Assembly: GCF_024345495.1 (NCBI RefSeq)
Contig: NZ_JAGQBF010000002.1
Coordinates: 1-64,000 of the forward strand
Direction of reading: 5' to 3'
Length of the DNA stretch: 64,000 bases
DNA from: Synechococcus sp. RedBA-s
GTDB lineage: Bacteria > Cyanobacteriota > Cyanobacteriia > PCC-6307 > Cyanobiaceae
The notes below the pieces were generated by a model that saw only the letters and a list, made by a program, of their open reading frames with translations, was not told where the DNA came from and did no database searches. Made by a program: the position numbers and the translations under genes. Of this stretch, positions 1 to 7,124 are shown piece by piece (within the stretch, counting starts at the first letter, position 1; each line of letters starts with the position of its first letter).

Positions 1-31
1 CCTTGCAACAGCATGCGTCTCAGTCAATGGG

Positions 32-478
32 GTGGGCAGGGAGCCATGGGAGCTTGGGGCTGCGAAACCAATCCAATCCCCAGTGGATCCCCAGACCCGG
101 CTCCATCGTGAGCTGATCGGCCTCCTGCGTCAACACAGCGCCTTCTGCGACCAGCGCCACCTGGTGCTGCTGGGCTGGATGATCGCCGGGCTGGTGAGCA
201 GTCTTCAGGGATTCGCCGTGAGCCTGGCCGGCCAGCGCCGCAGCGTCGATCCCCACTGGCAGCGGGTCCTGAGCTTTGTGCGGATCGGCCTGCAGTGGCT
301 GCAACAGGCTGTGGTCCACGCCGGCAGAACTCTGCTGGCCTGGATACCGATCCCGCTGCGAGAGCTGGGGCCCTGCATCCCCAGTCGCGGCGTGCTGCGA
401 CGGCAGAAAGAGCCCTGGTTCACACGGATTGAGCTGCCGCCACCGCCACGCCAGTCCCAACTGCTGGCTGTCGCATGA
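32..478 (+). pseudogene. Transposase remnant with internal deletion (IS4/IS701-like)
   Basis: The reading frame of 148 codons resembles the two ends of cyanobacterial DDE transposases. The N-terminal part (nt 101-210) has the LLRQHSAFCDQRH block and the LLGWMIAGL helix. The C-terminal part (nt 260-478) has LQWLQQAVVHAGRTLLAW followed by the PCIPSRGVLRRQKEPWF tail. The whole central catalytic domain with the DDE residues is missing, so the frame is a deletion product and cannot transpose. No flanking inverted repeats could be recognised, and the left end lies at the window edge. The family name is from memory of similar cyanobacterial elements and is moderately sure; the remnant status is surer. 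Confidence 0.65.
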
Positions 479-754
479 CCGTCTCGGCTGAGATGTGTCG
501 GGCAGTCAGGCTCAGACCTGGATCAGCTCGTCCTGCGAGCAACCGTTTTCTACCCTTCGGTGGTCGTGCCAAGAGGGGGCTCCTGGCTTAGTGACTCTGA
601 GGCAGCCGACATGATGCCGTGAGGCCCCGTGACGAGTTGAGGCACAGAACTTCCAACAGCTGGATACAATCACTGCAGTGACATCACCTGCTGATCTTGC
701 CAGGAATACCATGACCATTCCTTCAGCGCCCAGTACAGGCGTGAGCCAGCCACG

Positions 755-1828
755 ATGAAGTCATCCCAGTCATGGATCACCACACAAGCCGCCATGGCCG
801 CAATCACCGTTGCCGCTTTAGCGCTGGCGTCTGTGCGTGATGTTCAGGCCTGCTCCCGTGTTCTCTACGAAACAGGGCGTCAGAGCTTCATCACTGGACG
901 CACCATGGACTGGGCAGACCCCACGGCCGCTACGGCGCTCTGGGTGTTCCCGAAAGGGATGAAACGTAATGGAGGGGCGGGCTCCAAGCCGATCCAGTGG
1001 ACCTCCAAGCACGGCTCACTGGCCACGTCATTCTATGACGTTGGAACAGCAGATGGAATGAATGATAAAGGATTTGTTGCCAATTTGCTCTATCTTAATG
1101 AGGCAGATTTCGGCGATGGTGCGCGATCAGGAAAACCCACCCTTTCGGTGGGAGCCTGGGCGCAGTACATGCTCGACAACTACGCCACGGTGAAAGAAGC
1201 GGTGGCTGCCATGGCCACTTCGCCCTTCGCCATCATTGCCCCGCCACTGCCCAATGGCAAGGCAGCCGGCCTTCATCTCTCCATTTCTGATGCATCGGGC
1301 GACTCGGCGATTTTTGAATACATCAAAGGCAAGCTGGTCATTCATCACGGCCCGCAATACCAGGTGATGACGAACTCGCCAACCTTTGATCAGCAGCTCG
1401 CGCTGAACGCCTACTGGGAGCAGCTCGGTGGCAACAACTTTCTTCCAGGCACGATCAGTGCTGCCGATCGCTTTGTGCGCTTGAGCTATAACCTCAAATC
1501 TTCGCCCAAGTACAAAGAACCGGAACTGGCACTGGCTTCAGTCTTTTCGCAGATGCGCGCCATGAGCGTTCCGCTTGGCATGTCGAATCCCAATAAGCCC
1601 AATATCGCCATGACCCTGTGGCGAACCGTGGCAGATCAGAAGGCCAAGATCTACTATTTCGAGTCTGTGATTTTTCCCGCCGTCTCCTGGATCGACATGA
1701 GCAAGGTTGACCTGTCTGTGGGAACAGCACCGCAGATGATCCGCATTGAGCAAGGCCAGGCGATTGCGGGTGAGATCTCTGGGATTTTCAAGCCCTCTGT
1801 ACCTTTCAAATGGCTCGGTGCGAAGTGA
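755..1828 (+). CDS. Exported linear amide C-N hydrolase (choloylglycine hydrolase / penicillin V acylase family)
   Basis: An Ntn-fold hydrolase that cleaves linear amide bonds, such as acyl-homoserine lactones, penicillin V or bile-salt conjugates; the natural substrate cannot be told from sequence. Residues 1-32 form a Sec signal peptide ending in Val-Gln-Ala, and the nucleophile Cys33 would become the N-terminal residue after cleavage. Arg49 and Asp52 sit at the family spacing from the Cys (16 and 19 residues). An NDKG block, a TNSP block and the DRFVR segment match the remaining active-site positions. At 357 residues it has the normal family length. The gene stands alone between a transposase remnant and unrelated small genes. 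The start ATG overlaps the stop of a 15-codon frame beginning at 710, which may be chance. Confidence 0.88.
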   Translation: MKSSQSWITTQAAMAAITVAALALASVRDVQACSRVLYETGRQSFITGRTMDWADPTAATALWVFPKGMKRNGGAGSKPIQWTSKHGSLATSFYDVGTADGMNDKGFVANLLYLNEADFGDGARSGKPTLSVGAWAQYMLDNYATVKEAVAAMATSPFAIIAPPLPNGKAAGLHLSISDASGDSAIFEYIKGKLVIHHGPQYQVMTNSPTFDQQLALNAYWEQLGGNNFLPGTISAADRFVRLSYNLKSSPKYKEPELALASVFSQMRAMSVPLGMSNPNKPNIAMTLWRTVADQKAKIYYFESVIFPAVSWIDMSKVDLSVGTAPQMIRIEQGQAIAGEISGIFKPSVPFKWLGAK

Positions 1829-2001
1829 TCGGGATCTTCTCCAAAGAGGTCAAGCCACGCCTGAAACCAAGCGCCCAACATCAGCATGTCAATGCATGAA
1901 CCCGTCGAACCCCGAGTTTCAAATGACCGAGAGGATTGCAGTCCCGTCTCTATCGGCTGTCACCAGGCCAACACCCCCGCCATTAGTGAGGTCTTTGGGC
2001 T

Positions 2002-2646
2002 TCAGGTCGAAGGCTTAGGCTTGGGCGCGGACTTGACCGCAGGCTGTACAACAGGTTTAGCCGCTGGTGGGGCTGCGGGCTTGCTGACTGCGCCGGGCTG
2101 GGCCGGAGCTTCTTTGCTGGCATTGGGAGCTGGTTTGGCATTGGCGCAGAGATTGGCCACCATCAGGTCTTCACCGCCTGTGGCTGCCGATTCGCCCAGG
2201 CTCAACGGCAGCCGCCACGACTCCCACTGGGCCTCGGCGACCTGACGACTGATGCGTAGGCTGGAGCAGAACACTGCCACATTGCCCGTGATCGGCGGAT
2301 CACCGCAGCGGAACATGGTGGTGCGAACACCCTTGGCACTCAAGCGCCAGCTGGTCCAGTCGTATTTGCAGGCCCCGAAGCTGCGCCAGCGGGGGGCCTT
2401 CAGACGACGGATCTGCTCCAGCAGTTCCTTTTCTTTGGCGGTGAGGGCATCAGCCGCTTCAGGAACGAAAACCTTGGCCGGAATGTCGGCCGCTTGGGGT
2501 GCCTCTGCGGGTTGTGGCGTTTCGGCCTGGGCAGCGGCAGGGCCGCTCTTGAGGGTCATCACCGCCAGCAACACGACGCTGAGGAAGGGGCCCGCCCTGA
2601 AGCCGTGCAACGTCAGCTGAAGTGTGCTGGGGGCTCCAAGGGTCAT
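2002..2646 (-). CDS. Hypothetical exported protein with Ala/Pro/Lys-rich tail
   Basis: A 214-residue protein I do not recognise. Residues 1-40 look like a signal peptide: a hydrophobic stretch around LSVVLLAVMTL, then a Gly-Pro-Ala-Ala-Ala-Gln cleavage-like site. Residues 70-150 form the only complex-sequence part, with the segment KAPRWRSFGACKYDW and four cysteines (in ACKY, FRCGD, VFCSS and ANLCA), compatible with disulphides in the periplasm. The last 45 residues are low-complexity Ala, Pro and Lys repeats typical of a wall- or surface-associated tail. It lies 44 nt downstream of, and on the same strand as, the small gene at 2691-2930, so the two may be co-transcribed. No catalytic motif was seen. 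Confidence 0.6.
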   Translation of the reverse strand: MTLGAPSTLQLTLHGFRAGPFLSVVLLAVMTLKSGPAAAQAETPQPAEAPQAADIPAKVFVPEAADALTAKEKELLEQIRRLKAPRWRSFGACKYDWTSWRLSAKGVRTTMFRCGDPPITGNVAVFCSSLRISRQVAEAQWESWRLPLSLGESAATGGEDLMVANLCANAKPAPNASKEAPAQPGAVSKPAAPPAAKPVVQPAVKSAPKPKPST

Positions 2647-2690
2647 CCGTTCGGGGCTGTGGTGCTGACAAGCCGGAGGCTGGAGGAGAA

Positions 2691-2930
2691 CTACTTTGCT
2701 TCCTTCTTCTGCAGATACTCACGCCGCAGCAGGGTGAAGAGATAGTCGGGGGCTTTATACATGCTGGGCAGACAATTGTGGAGTGTCTCCAGGCGGCTCC
2801 AGCACACTGTGCGTTGAATTTCCTGGGAGGTTCTCTCCTCCATGATCAACATTTTCATGGCTTTGCAATAGAGGTGATAGTTCGCCTCAAGCTCGCCGAC
2901 CGTCAGGGAGGCTGCTTCAGTCATGGCCAT
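2691..2930 (-). CDS. Small conserved cyanobacterial protein (DUF3136-like)
   Basis: A 79-residue acidic-then-basic protein with the pattern LTVGELEANYHLYCKAM near the start, a TVCWSRLETLHNCLP core and YKAPDYLFTLLRRE near the end. This pattern matches my memory of DUF3136 proteins, which are restricted to marine and freshwater picocyanobacteria and have no known function. No signal peptide or membrane segment is visible; the protein should be cytosolic and largely helical. An alternative ATG lies two codons in. It precedes the exported protein at 2002-2646 on the same strand. The family assignment is moderately sure; the gene itself looks real because its composition is complex and codon use is normal. 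Confidence 0.7.
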   Translation of the reverse strand: MAMTEAASLTVGELEANYHLYCKAMKMLIMEERTSQEIQRTVCWSRLETLHNCLPSMYKAPDYLFTLLRREYLQKKEAK

Positions 2931-3272
2931 TCAGAACCGGTTTTCAAGGGGATTGGATCCTGGTCTGGATGCAGGGTCGATCAGATCATCCGTGGGCCGA
3001 GATCGATCCGGCATACAGCGGCTCACGGATACACATCAGCCTAAACCTCCGTTGGGGCTGCTGCTGGCCTGGCTTGACGAAGCTTTCGCCTTGATCTTCA
3101 GGCAGTCAGTCCATTCCCGCCTGGGAAGAATGGATTTGTGAACGCATGCAGGCAATGGTTGAAAGATATCGTCACTGGAGTGAACCACAATCAGCCCCCT
3201 TACTGAGGAGAAATACCTAGTGAGGCGTGGTTCCATCTTTTTTGGCAGACTTGGGGGCCGATCAGAACGGCC
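2931..3272. other. 342-nt intergenic stretch without a clear gene
   Basis: No gene with family resemblance was found on either strand. The only item of note is a 24-codon frame at 3146-3220 (+) reading MQAMVERYRHWSEPQ and onward, preceded by in-frame codons for IPAWEEWICER. It could be the end of a decayed small gene. A run of six T residues occurs just after 3235. Nothing that looks like a tRNA or a stable terminator stem was seen. Confidence 0.4.
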
Positions 3273-3683
3273 ATGGATCTGAGCAACGAGCGCTGCGTAC
3301 CCTGCCGCGATGGTGCCCCCATCCTCACCAGCGAGGAGCTGGACGCCCTCATGCCCAGCCTGAGCGGCTGGCAGCTGGTCGACCACCATCACCTCCACAA
3401 GCCATGGTCATTTCCTGATTTTCAATCGGCACTCGACTGGATCAACCGGGCCGGGGCGGTCTGTGAGGCGGCGGGTCACCACGCCGATTTCTCCCTGGGC
3501 TGGGGTCGGGCGGAGGCCGTGATCTTCACCCACAAGGTGGATGGCCTCACCCGGGCGGATGCGGTGCTGGCCGCCAAACTCGATGCCATCAGCGCAGTGC
3601 CACCGGCCACCCCCTACGGAGGCTATGCCGCCGCTTCGCCGGCTTCGGAGCCTGGACCGGAGACCTTGAGCTCAATGGTGTAG
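3273..3683 (+). CDS. Pterin-4-alpha-carbinolamine dehydratase
   Basis: This enzyme dehydrates 4a-hydroxytetrahydropterins to quinonoid dihydropterin; in bacteria it supports pterin recycling. The 136-residue frame has the family layout: a Leu-rich N-terminal strand (SLSGWQLV), a central helix with FQSALDWINRAGAVCEAAG, the catalytic pair His69-His70 followed by Ala-Asp-Phe, and His87 in the FTHKVDGLT strand. The core ends near residue 107; the last 25 residues are Ala/Pro-rich and unusual for the family. That tail lies in DNA shared with the 3' end of the convergent transglutaminase gene (61 nt overlap), so it may have grown by read-through into the neighbour. Cyanobacteria also use a pterin-dehydratase-like RuBisCO assembly factor, but the intact histidines here favour a true dehydratase. 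Confidence 0.85.
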   Translation: MDLSNERCVPCRDGAPILTSEELDALMPSLSGWQLVDHHHLHKPWSFPDFQSALDWINRAGAVCEAAGHHADFSLGWGRAEAVIFTHKVDGLTRADAVLAAKLDAISAVPPATPYGGYAAASPASEPGPETLSSMV

Positions 3684-4516
3684 CTCAGCTGCGAGCCCAC
3701 ATCGGTGCCGCGGTAGGTGCCGGTGGTGGGAGCGGCCATCAGGTGGTCGGGCGAAGCCGCCAGGGCCACATGGCCATCGGCCACCGCCAGCCCCAGGCTG
3801 GGGTCGTAGCCCCGCCAGCCACCGCCCGGCAGGTACACCTCCGCCCAGGCGTGCAGTTCGTGCTCGCTCACCTCCGGCGGGTGATGCATCGAGTAGCCGC
3901 TGACGAAGCGTGCCGCCAGCCCCTGGCTGCGGCAGGCCATCACGTAGAGCATCGCCGTGTCACGGCAGGCCCCGGTGCGGCCCGAGAGAGTCTCCTCCGG
4001 GCTGAAGGGTTCGCCATCGAGGCGGCCGATGTGGTGAAAGCCGTGGTGAATGTCATCGGCCAGCCGCATCAGAAAGTCAGGGGTGGAATGCTCCACCTCG
4101 GCAGCAAGGCCAGCGGCCCAGGCGCCCACAGGATTGGAACCGGGATCGCTGGAGCCCGGTGTGGAGAGGCTGGGAGCCAGGGACCCAGCCTCGGCAGCGG
4201 GGTAGGCCGCCGGCAGCCTCTGGGCCTGTGGGTGGGTGAGGATCCAGTCGAAGGGATTGCAGCGCAGGGTCTCCACCACCGAGCTCACCTGCAGGTGCAG
4301 GCGCTCGCGCTTGTCGCTGAACCAGAGCACTCTGGCGTCGGTGCCATCTGGCTCGAGAATCAGGCTGTGGCCTGCCGGAGCCTCCGTCACCGTCAACGCA
4401 TGGGAGATCAACCGCTGCGTCACGTCCTGGCGTGGACTGAGCCGGACGGTCATCGGCTCGAGAAACACCGGCCGCTCATAGCGGAAGCGGATGGAATGGT
4501 GAATCTCGAACAGCAT
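3623..4516 (-). CDS. Transglutaminase-like cysteine protease superfamily protein
   Basis: A 297-residue cytosolic protein of the bacterial transglutaminase-like group. The N-terminal half (residues 1-95) is the beta-rich domain that starts with FEIHHSIRFRYERPV. The papain-like catalytic core has Cys184 in GACRDTAM, His222 in HAWAEVYLP and Asp238 in YDPSLG, so the triad is complete. A Ser/Pro/Gly-rich linker of about 35 residues separates the two parts. Elsewhere such genes often sit with an alpha-E and an ATP-grasp gene in a peptide-ligase-type cluster; neither is present here. The 3' end overlaps the convergent pterin dehydratase gene. Substrate and role are unknown. Confidence 0.85.
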   Translation of the reverse strand: MLFEIHHSIRFRYERPVFLEPMTVRLSPRQDVTQRLISHALTVTEAPAGHSLILEPDGTDARVLWFSDKRERLHLQVSSVVETLRCNPFDWILTHPQAQRLPAAYPAAEAGSLAPSLSTPGSSDPGSNPVGAWAAGLAAEVEHSTPDFLMRLADDIHHGFHHIGRLDGEPFSPEETLSGRTGACRDTAMLYVMACRSQGLAARFVSGYSMHHPPEVSEHELHAWAEVYLPGGGWRGYDPSLGLAVADGHVALAASPDHLMAAPTTGTYRGTDVGSQLSYTIELKVSGPGSEAGEAAA

Positions 4517-4555
4517 GCCGGTGGTGACGCAATCTCAGGAGGGCCGCTGGTTGGA

Positions 4556-4675
4556 TCAGCGGCGACCGAGCAGATCCTCCCAGCTGGGAGGAGTCTGATG
4601 CTGGGAGGCTGGGGCCGTGCGGCGGCTGGAGCGGTCGGCGGATGCAACGTCCGCCTGGGACAGGATGAAGGTCAT
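4556..4675 (-). CDS. Possible small ORF of 39 codons upstream of the transglutaminase gene
   Basis: Within the 388-nt gap between the transglutaminase and GGDEF genes, the minus strand holds an ATG-started frame reading MTFILSQADVASADRS and ending SWEDLLGRR. Its composition, with one Trp, acidic residues and a charged end, looks more protein-like than most shadow frames. There is no good ribosome binding site in front of the ATG. It could be a genuine small protein, a leader, or the tail of a lost gene. The rest of the gap shows nothing else except an AGCTGGGAGGAG patch around 4580. Confidence 0.25.
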   Translation of the reverse strand: MTFILSQADVASADRSSRRTAPASQHQTPPSWEDLLGRR

Positions 4676-4904
4676 GGGAACAACGTGTGATCTGGATATG
4701 GTTTCTGCACCGGGCGTCACCCGCAGATCCTGAAGGGACCGGCGTAGCGGATGGCGTTGGGAACCTGATGGCCACCCCGGGAAGCAAAGGGAGTGGCGCG
4801 GTGCTGGATCAGGCTCTGTGCGAGCTGCGCGGCTCGCCGGCTTCAGCCTGACTGAATTACCTTAACCCCAGCGTGCCCTCCATGGTTGGAGCGGTCGCAT
4901 GCCG

Positions 4905-5918
4905 TCATGAACCGAGTACGGACGCGATCTGGTTGCGTCCGTTGGTCTTGGCCAGCTCCAGGGCTCGCTCGGCTCGCTGCACCAGGTCGCCGAAGTCGGT
5001 GTCGTCGTGGCCCAGTGCTGAGACGCCACCGCTGACGCTGAGGTGGTATCCGGAGCGCGAGAACACACCGCCCATGCGACTGGTGGCCTGGCGAATCCGC
5101 TCGGCCAGCTGCAGAGCCGCATCGCCGCCTTGATCGATCAGCAGGATCACGAACTCCTCATCCCCGAGGCGGGCGATGAAGTCCTGCTCGCGCAGAAACC
5201 CCTTGCAGAGGTGGCTGAAATCAAGCAGCACCTGGTCGCCGGCGGGATGCCCCCAGCGGTTGTTGATCTGACGAAAGTTGTCGATGTCGAGGCAGATCAG
5301 GGCCATGGGTTCTGCCGCAGCGCGCGCGTCCTCCATCTCCCATTGCCCCACGCTGAACAGAGCGCCGCGGTTGGAGAGTCCCGTCACGGGGCAGAGGCTG
5401 GAGTCGTGGCGCCATTCGATCTCGCGCATCACCACTTCGGCGAGCAGGCGCAACTGCTGGACCTGCTCCGGGCTGAACTCCCTCGGTTTCTGATCGATCA
5501 CGCAGAGGGTGCCGAGGTTGTGGCCGTCCTTGGTGCGCAGGGGAGCGCCCGCGTAGAAGCGGATGCCTGGACCGGAGACCACCAGGGGGTTGCCGCTGAA
5601 GCGCTCGTCGTTGAGGGCATCGGGCACCACCATCACCTCGTCGCTGGCGATGGTGTGGGCGCAGAAGGCCACCTCCCGTGGGGTCTCGCTCACCTCCAGC
5701 CCCTCCCTGGAGAGAAACCACTGGCGGTTGTGGTCCACCAGGGAGATCAGGGCGATGGGCATGTCGAAGATGGCGCTCGCCAGCTTGACGATCCGATCGA
5801 AGTGATGGTCACCCGCCTGATCGAGCAGCTGATGGCGCTGCAGTTCCCGCAGCCGCAGGGCCTCATCGGCGGGAACCGGGTAGGAGCGGGCCGAACCATC
5901 ACCTGCGGTCTCGTTCAC
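4905..5918 (-). CDS. GAF-GGDEF protein, probable diguanylate cyclase with degenerate GDEEF site
   Basis: A cytosolic signalling protein joining a sensory GAF domain (about residues 25-165, with ALISLVDHNRQWF, FCAHTIAS and GTLCVIDQKP) to a GGDEF domain (about residues 175-335). The active-site loop reads ARLGDEEFV instead of the usual GGDEF, so the second Gly and the Asp are altered. The RxxD product-inhibition site is present (Arg-Glu-Gln-Asp, five residues upstream). The frame is open much further upstream, but that part lies over the decayed sugar dehydrogenase in another frame. I place the start at the GTG at 5918, which gives 337 residues; it has only a weak ribosome binding site. It could make c-di-GMP, or act as a receptor through the RxxD site. 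Confidence 0.75.
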   Translation of the reverse strand: MNETAGDGSARSYPVPADEALRLRELQRHQLLDQAGDHHFDRIVKLASAIFDMPIALISLVDHNRQWFLSREGLEVSETPREVAFCAHTIASDEVMVVPDALNDERFSGNPLVVSGPGIRFYAGAPLRTKDGHNLGTLCVIDQKPREFSPEQVQQLRLLAEVVMREIEWRHDSSLCPVTGLSNRGALFSVGQWEMEDARAAAEPMALICLDIDNFRQINNRWGHPAGDQVLLDFSHLCKGFLREQDFIARLGDEEFVILLIDQGGDAALQLAERIRQATSRMGGVFSRSGYHLSVSGGVSALGHDDTDFGDLVQRAERALELAKTNGRNQIASVLGS

Positions 5919-5944
5919 CTTGTCTGCCGCAACCCTGTTGGCAA

Positions 5945-6450
5945 TGTAGGCAAAGCGGCGCCCGCGGGCTCCAGCCGAATCAGGGCCCCATCCCGCACCC
6001 GTTGCCCCACCGACAGGCTGCTCTGCTTCAGCACCTCCCCGCTGGGACCCAGCTCGATGCGGCGCACATCGCCCGACAAGAGTCCGCCGGCGAACAGGTT
6101 GCCATTTCAGGCAGCCACGGCCCTGCCGCTGCCCACCGCCATCAGCGGATTGAGCGCTTCGCCGCCACGGGCGCTGTGCTCGCTGGGCCAGATCCGCCCC
6201 TGCAGCGGGTCGTAGGCCAGACCCTGAATGGTGCGATGACCCAGGCTCCACAGCGCTGGATCAGTACCTCGATCCGAGCGGAAGGGATTGTCGGCGGGGA
6301 TGGAGCCGTCGTCGTTGAAGAGCAACACCTTGCCGAGGCCGCTGGGCTTCGACTGGGCCTTGAGCCGGATCGCCTGGCCCTCCAGCTCGATCGGCGTGGC
6401 GCCCTTCAACAGAGGGGTCGGTGCTGGGGGCCGGGTCTGTCTCGATAGAA
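5945..6450 (-). pseudogene. Decayed PQQ-dependent aldose (sugar) dehydrogenase
   Basis: Two pieces of a soluble PQQ-type sugar dehydrogenase (Asd/YliI, glucose/sorbosone dehydrogenase family) lie in the same frame. The first (about 6430 down to 6110) has GKVLLFNDDGSIPADNPF, then LWSLGHRTIQGLAYDP and a WPSEHSARGGEALN block. The second (about 6106 down to 5945) has NGNLFAGGLLSGDVRRIELG and ends in RVRDGALIRLEP. They are separated by an in-frame TGA at 6107-6109, where the family has Trp (TGG). Over 100 residues that normally lie between the two blocks are missing, and so is the N-terminal half with its signal peptide. The gene is therefore dead through deletion and a nonsense change. Confidence 0.75.
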
Positions 6451-6480
6451 TCTGCCTGACATTTGGCGTGGACTGGAGGT
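6446..6480 (+). promoter_or_regulatory. Putative -10 element and Shine-Dalgarno of the sdhCAB operon
   Basis: The hexamer TAGAAT at 6446-6451 matches the sigma-70 -10 consensus in five of six positions, 40 nt before the sdhC ATG. No convincing -35 is present at the right distance. A GGAGG ribosome binding site at 6475-6479 supports the ATG at 6492, though with slightly long spacing. Prediction only. Confidence 0.4.
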
Positions 6481-6491
6481 CAGGCACTGGC

Positions 6492-7124
6492 ATGGTCCAG
6501 GCGATTCCGATCACGGCATCGATTCTGATGCTGTTCGTGCTGGCCCATGGACTGGGGGCTGGCCTGTCGGTGCTGAACCCAGCGGCGTTCGAGAGCTACT
6601 CCACAGCCCTGCATCACGCCCCCTGGCTGCTGCCCCTGGAAATCAGCCTGGCACTGGCCGCCCTCGCTCACCTGGGGTTCAGCGTTCGGCACCTGATCGC
6701 GAACCACCGGGCCCGGGGGGGGGTGCCCTACAGCCAGTGGCGCAGCAAGCGTGGGCAGCCCTTGGCGGCCCTCTCTGGCCGCATGGCCCCCGTCAGTGGT
6801 GGCCTGCTGCTGCTGTTTCTGGTGGTGCACCTCACCCAGTTGCGCTGGCACCGGCCAGGCGATGGACTGGAGCGCCAGGCCCTAGCCCTGGCGCTGGCCT
6901 CCCCCTGGGCCCTTGTCCTCTACGTGCTGGCCGGAGTGGCCCTAGGCCTGCACCTGCTCCACGGGGCCGAGAGCCTCAGCCGCAGCCTGGGCTGGCTCGA
7001 CGAGAGCAACGCCAAGGGGTTGCGGCTGGCCAGCCGCTCCCTAGCGGCCGTGCTCGGTGCTGGCTTCGCCCTGCTGCCCCTGGCGCTGCGCTCCGCAGGT
7101 GCCGTGGCGGGGGCTGGGCTCTGA
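6492..7124 (+). CDS. sdhC: Succinate dehydrogenase cytochrome b subunit (B-type, five-helix)
   Basis: Membrane anchor of complex II. It binds haem b and passes electrons from the SdhB iron-sulphur clusters to quinone. The 210-residue protein has five hydrophobic segments, as in the Bacillus-type anchor in which SdhC and SdhD are fused. Candidate haem-ligand histidines lie in VLAHGLGAG, STALHHAPW, LVVHLTQLRW and GLHLLHGAESL. The upstream frame is open, but the GGAGG site at 6475 and the onset of hydrophobic sequence place the start at 6492. Its TGA overlaps the ATG of sdhA, which indicates translational coupling in the order sdhC-sdhA-sdhB. Confidence 0.85.
   Translation: MVQAIPITASILMLFVLAHGLGAGLSVLNPAAFESYSTALHHAPWLLPLEISLALAALAHLGFSVRHLIANHRARGGVPYSQWRSKRGQPLAALSGRMAPVSGGLLLLFLVVHLTQLRWHRPGDGLERQALALALASPWALVLYVLAGVALGLHLLHGAESLSRSLGWLDESNAKGLRLASRSLAAVLGAGFALLPLALRSAGAVAGAGL

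Noticed and set aside
5919-6251. N-terminal extension of the GGDEF gene up to 6251
   Set aside because: This part lies over the sugar-dehydrogenase remnant in another frame and reads as low-complexity Arg/Gly/Gln; the GTG at 5918 is a better start.
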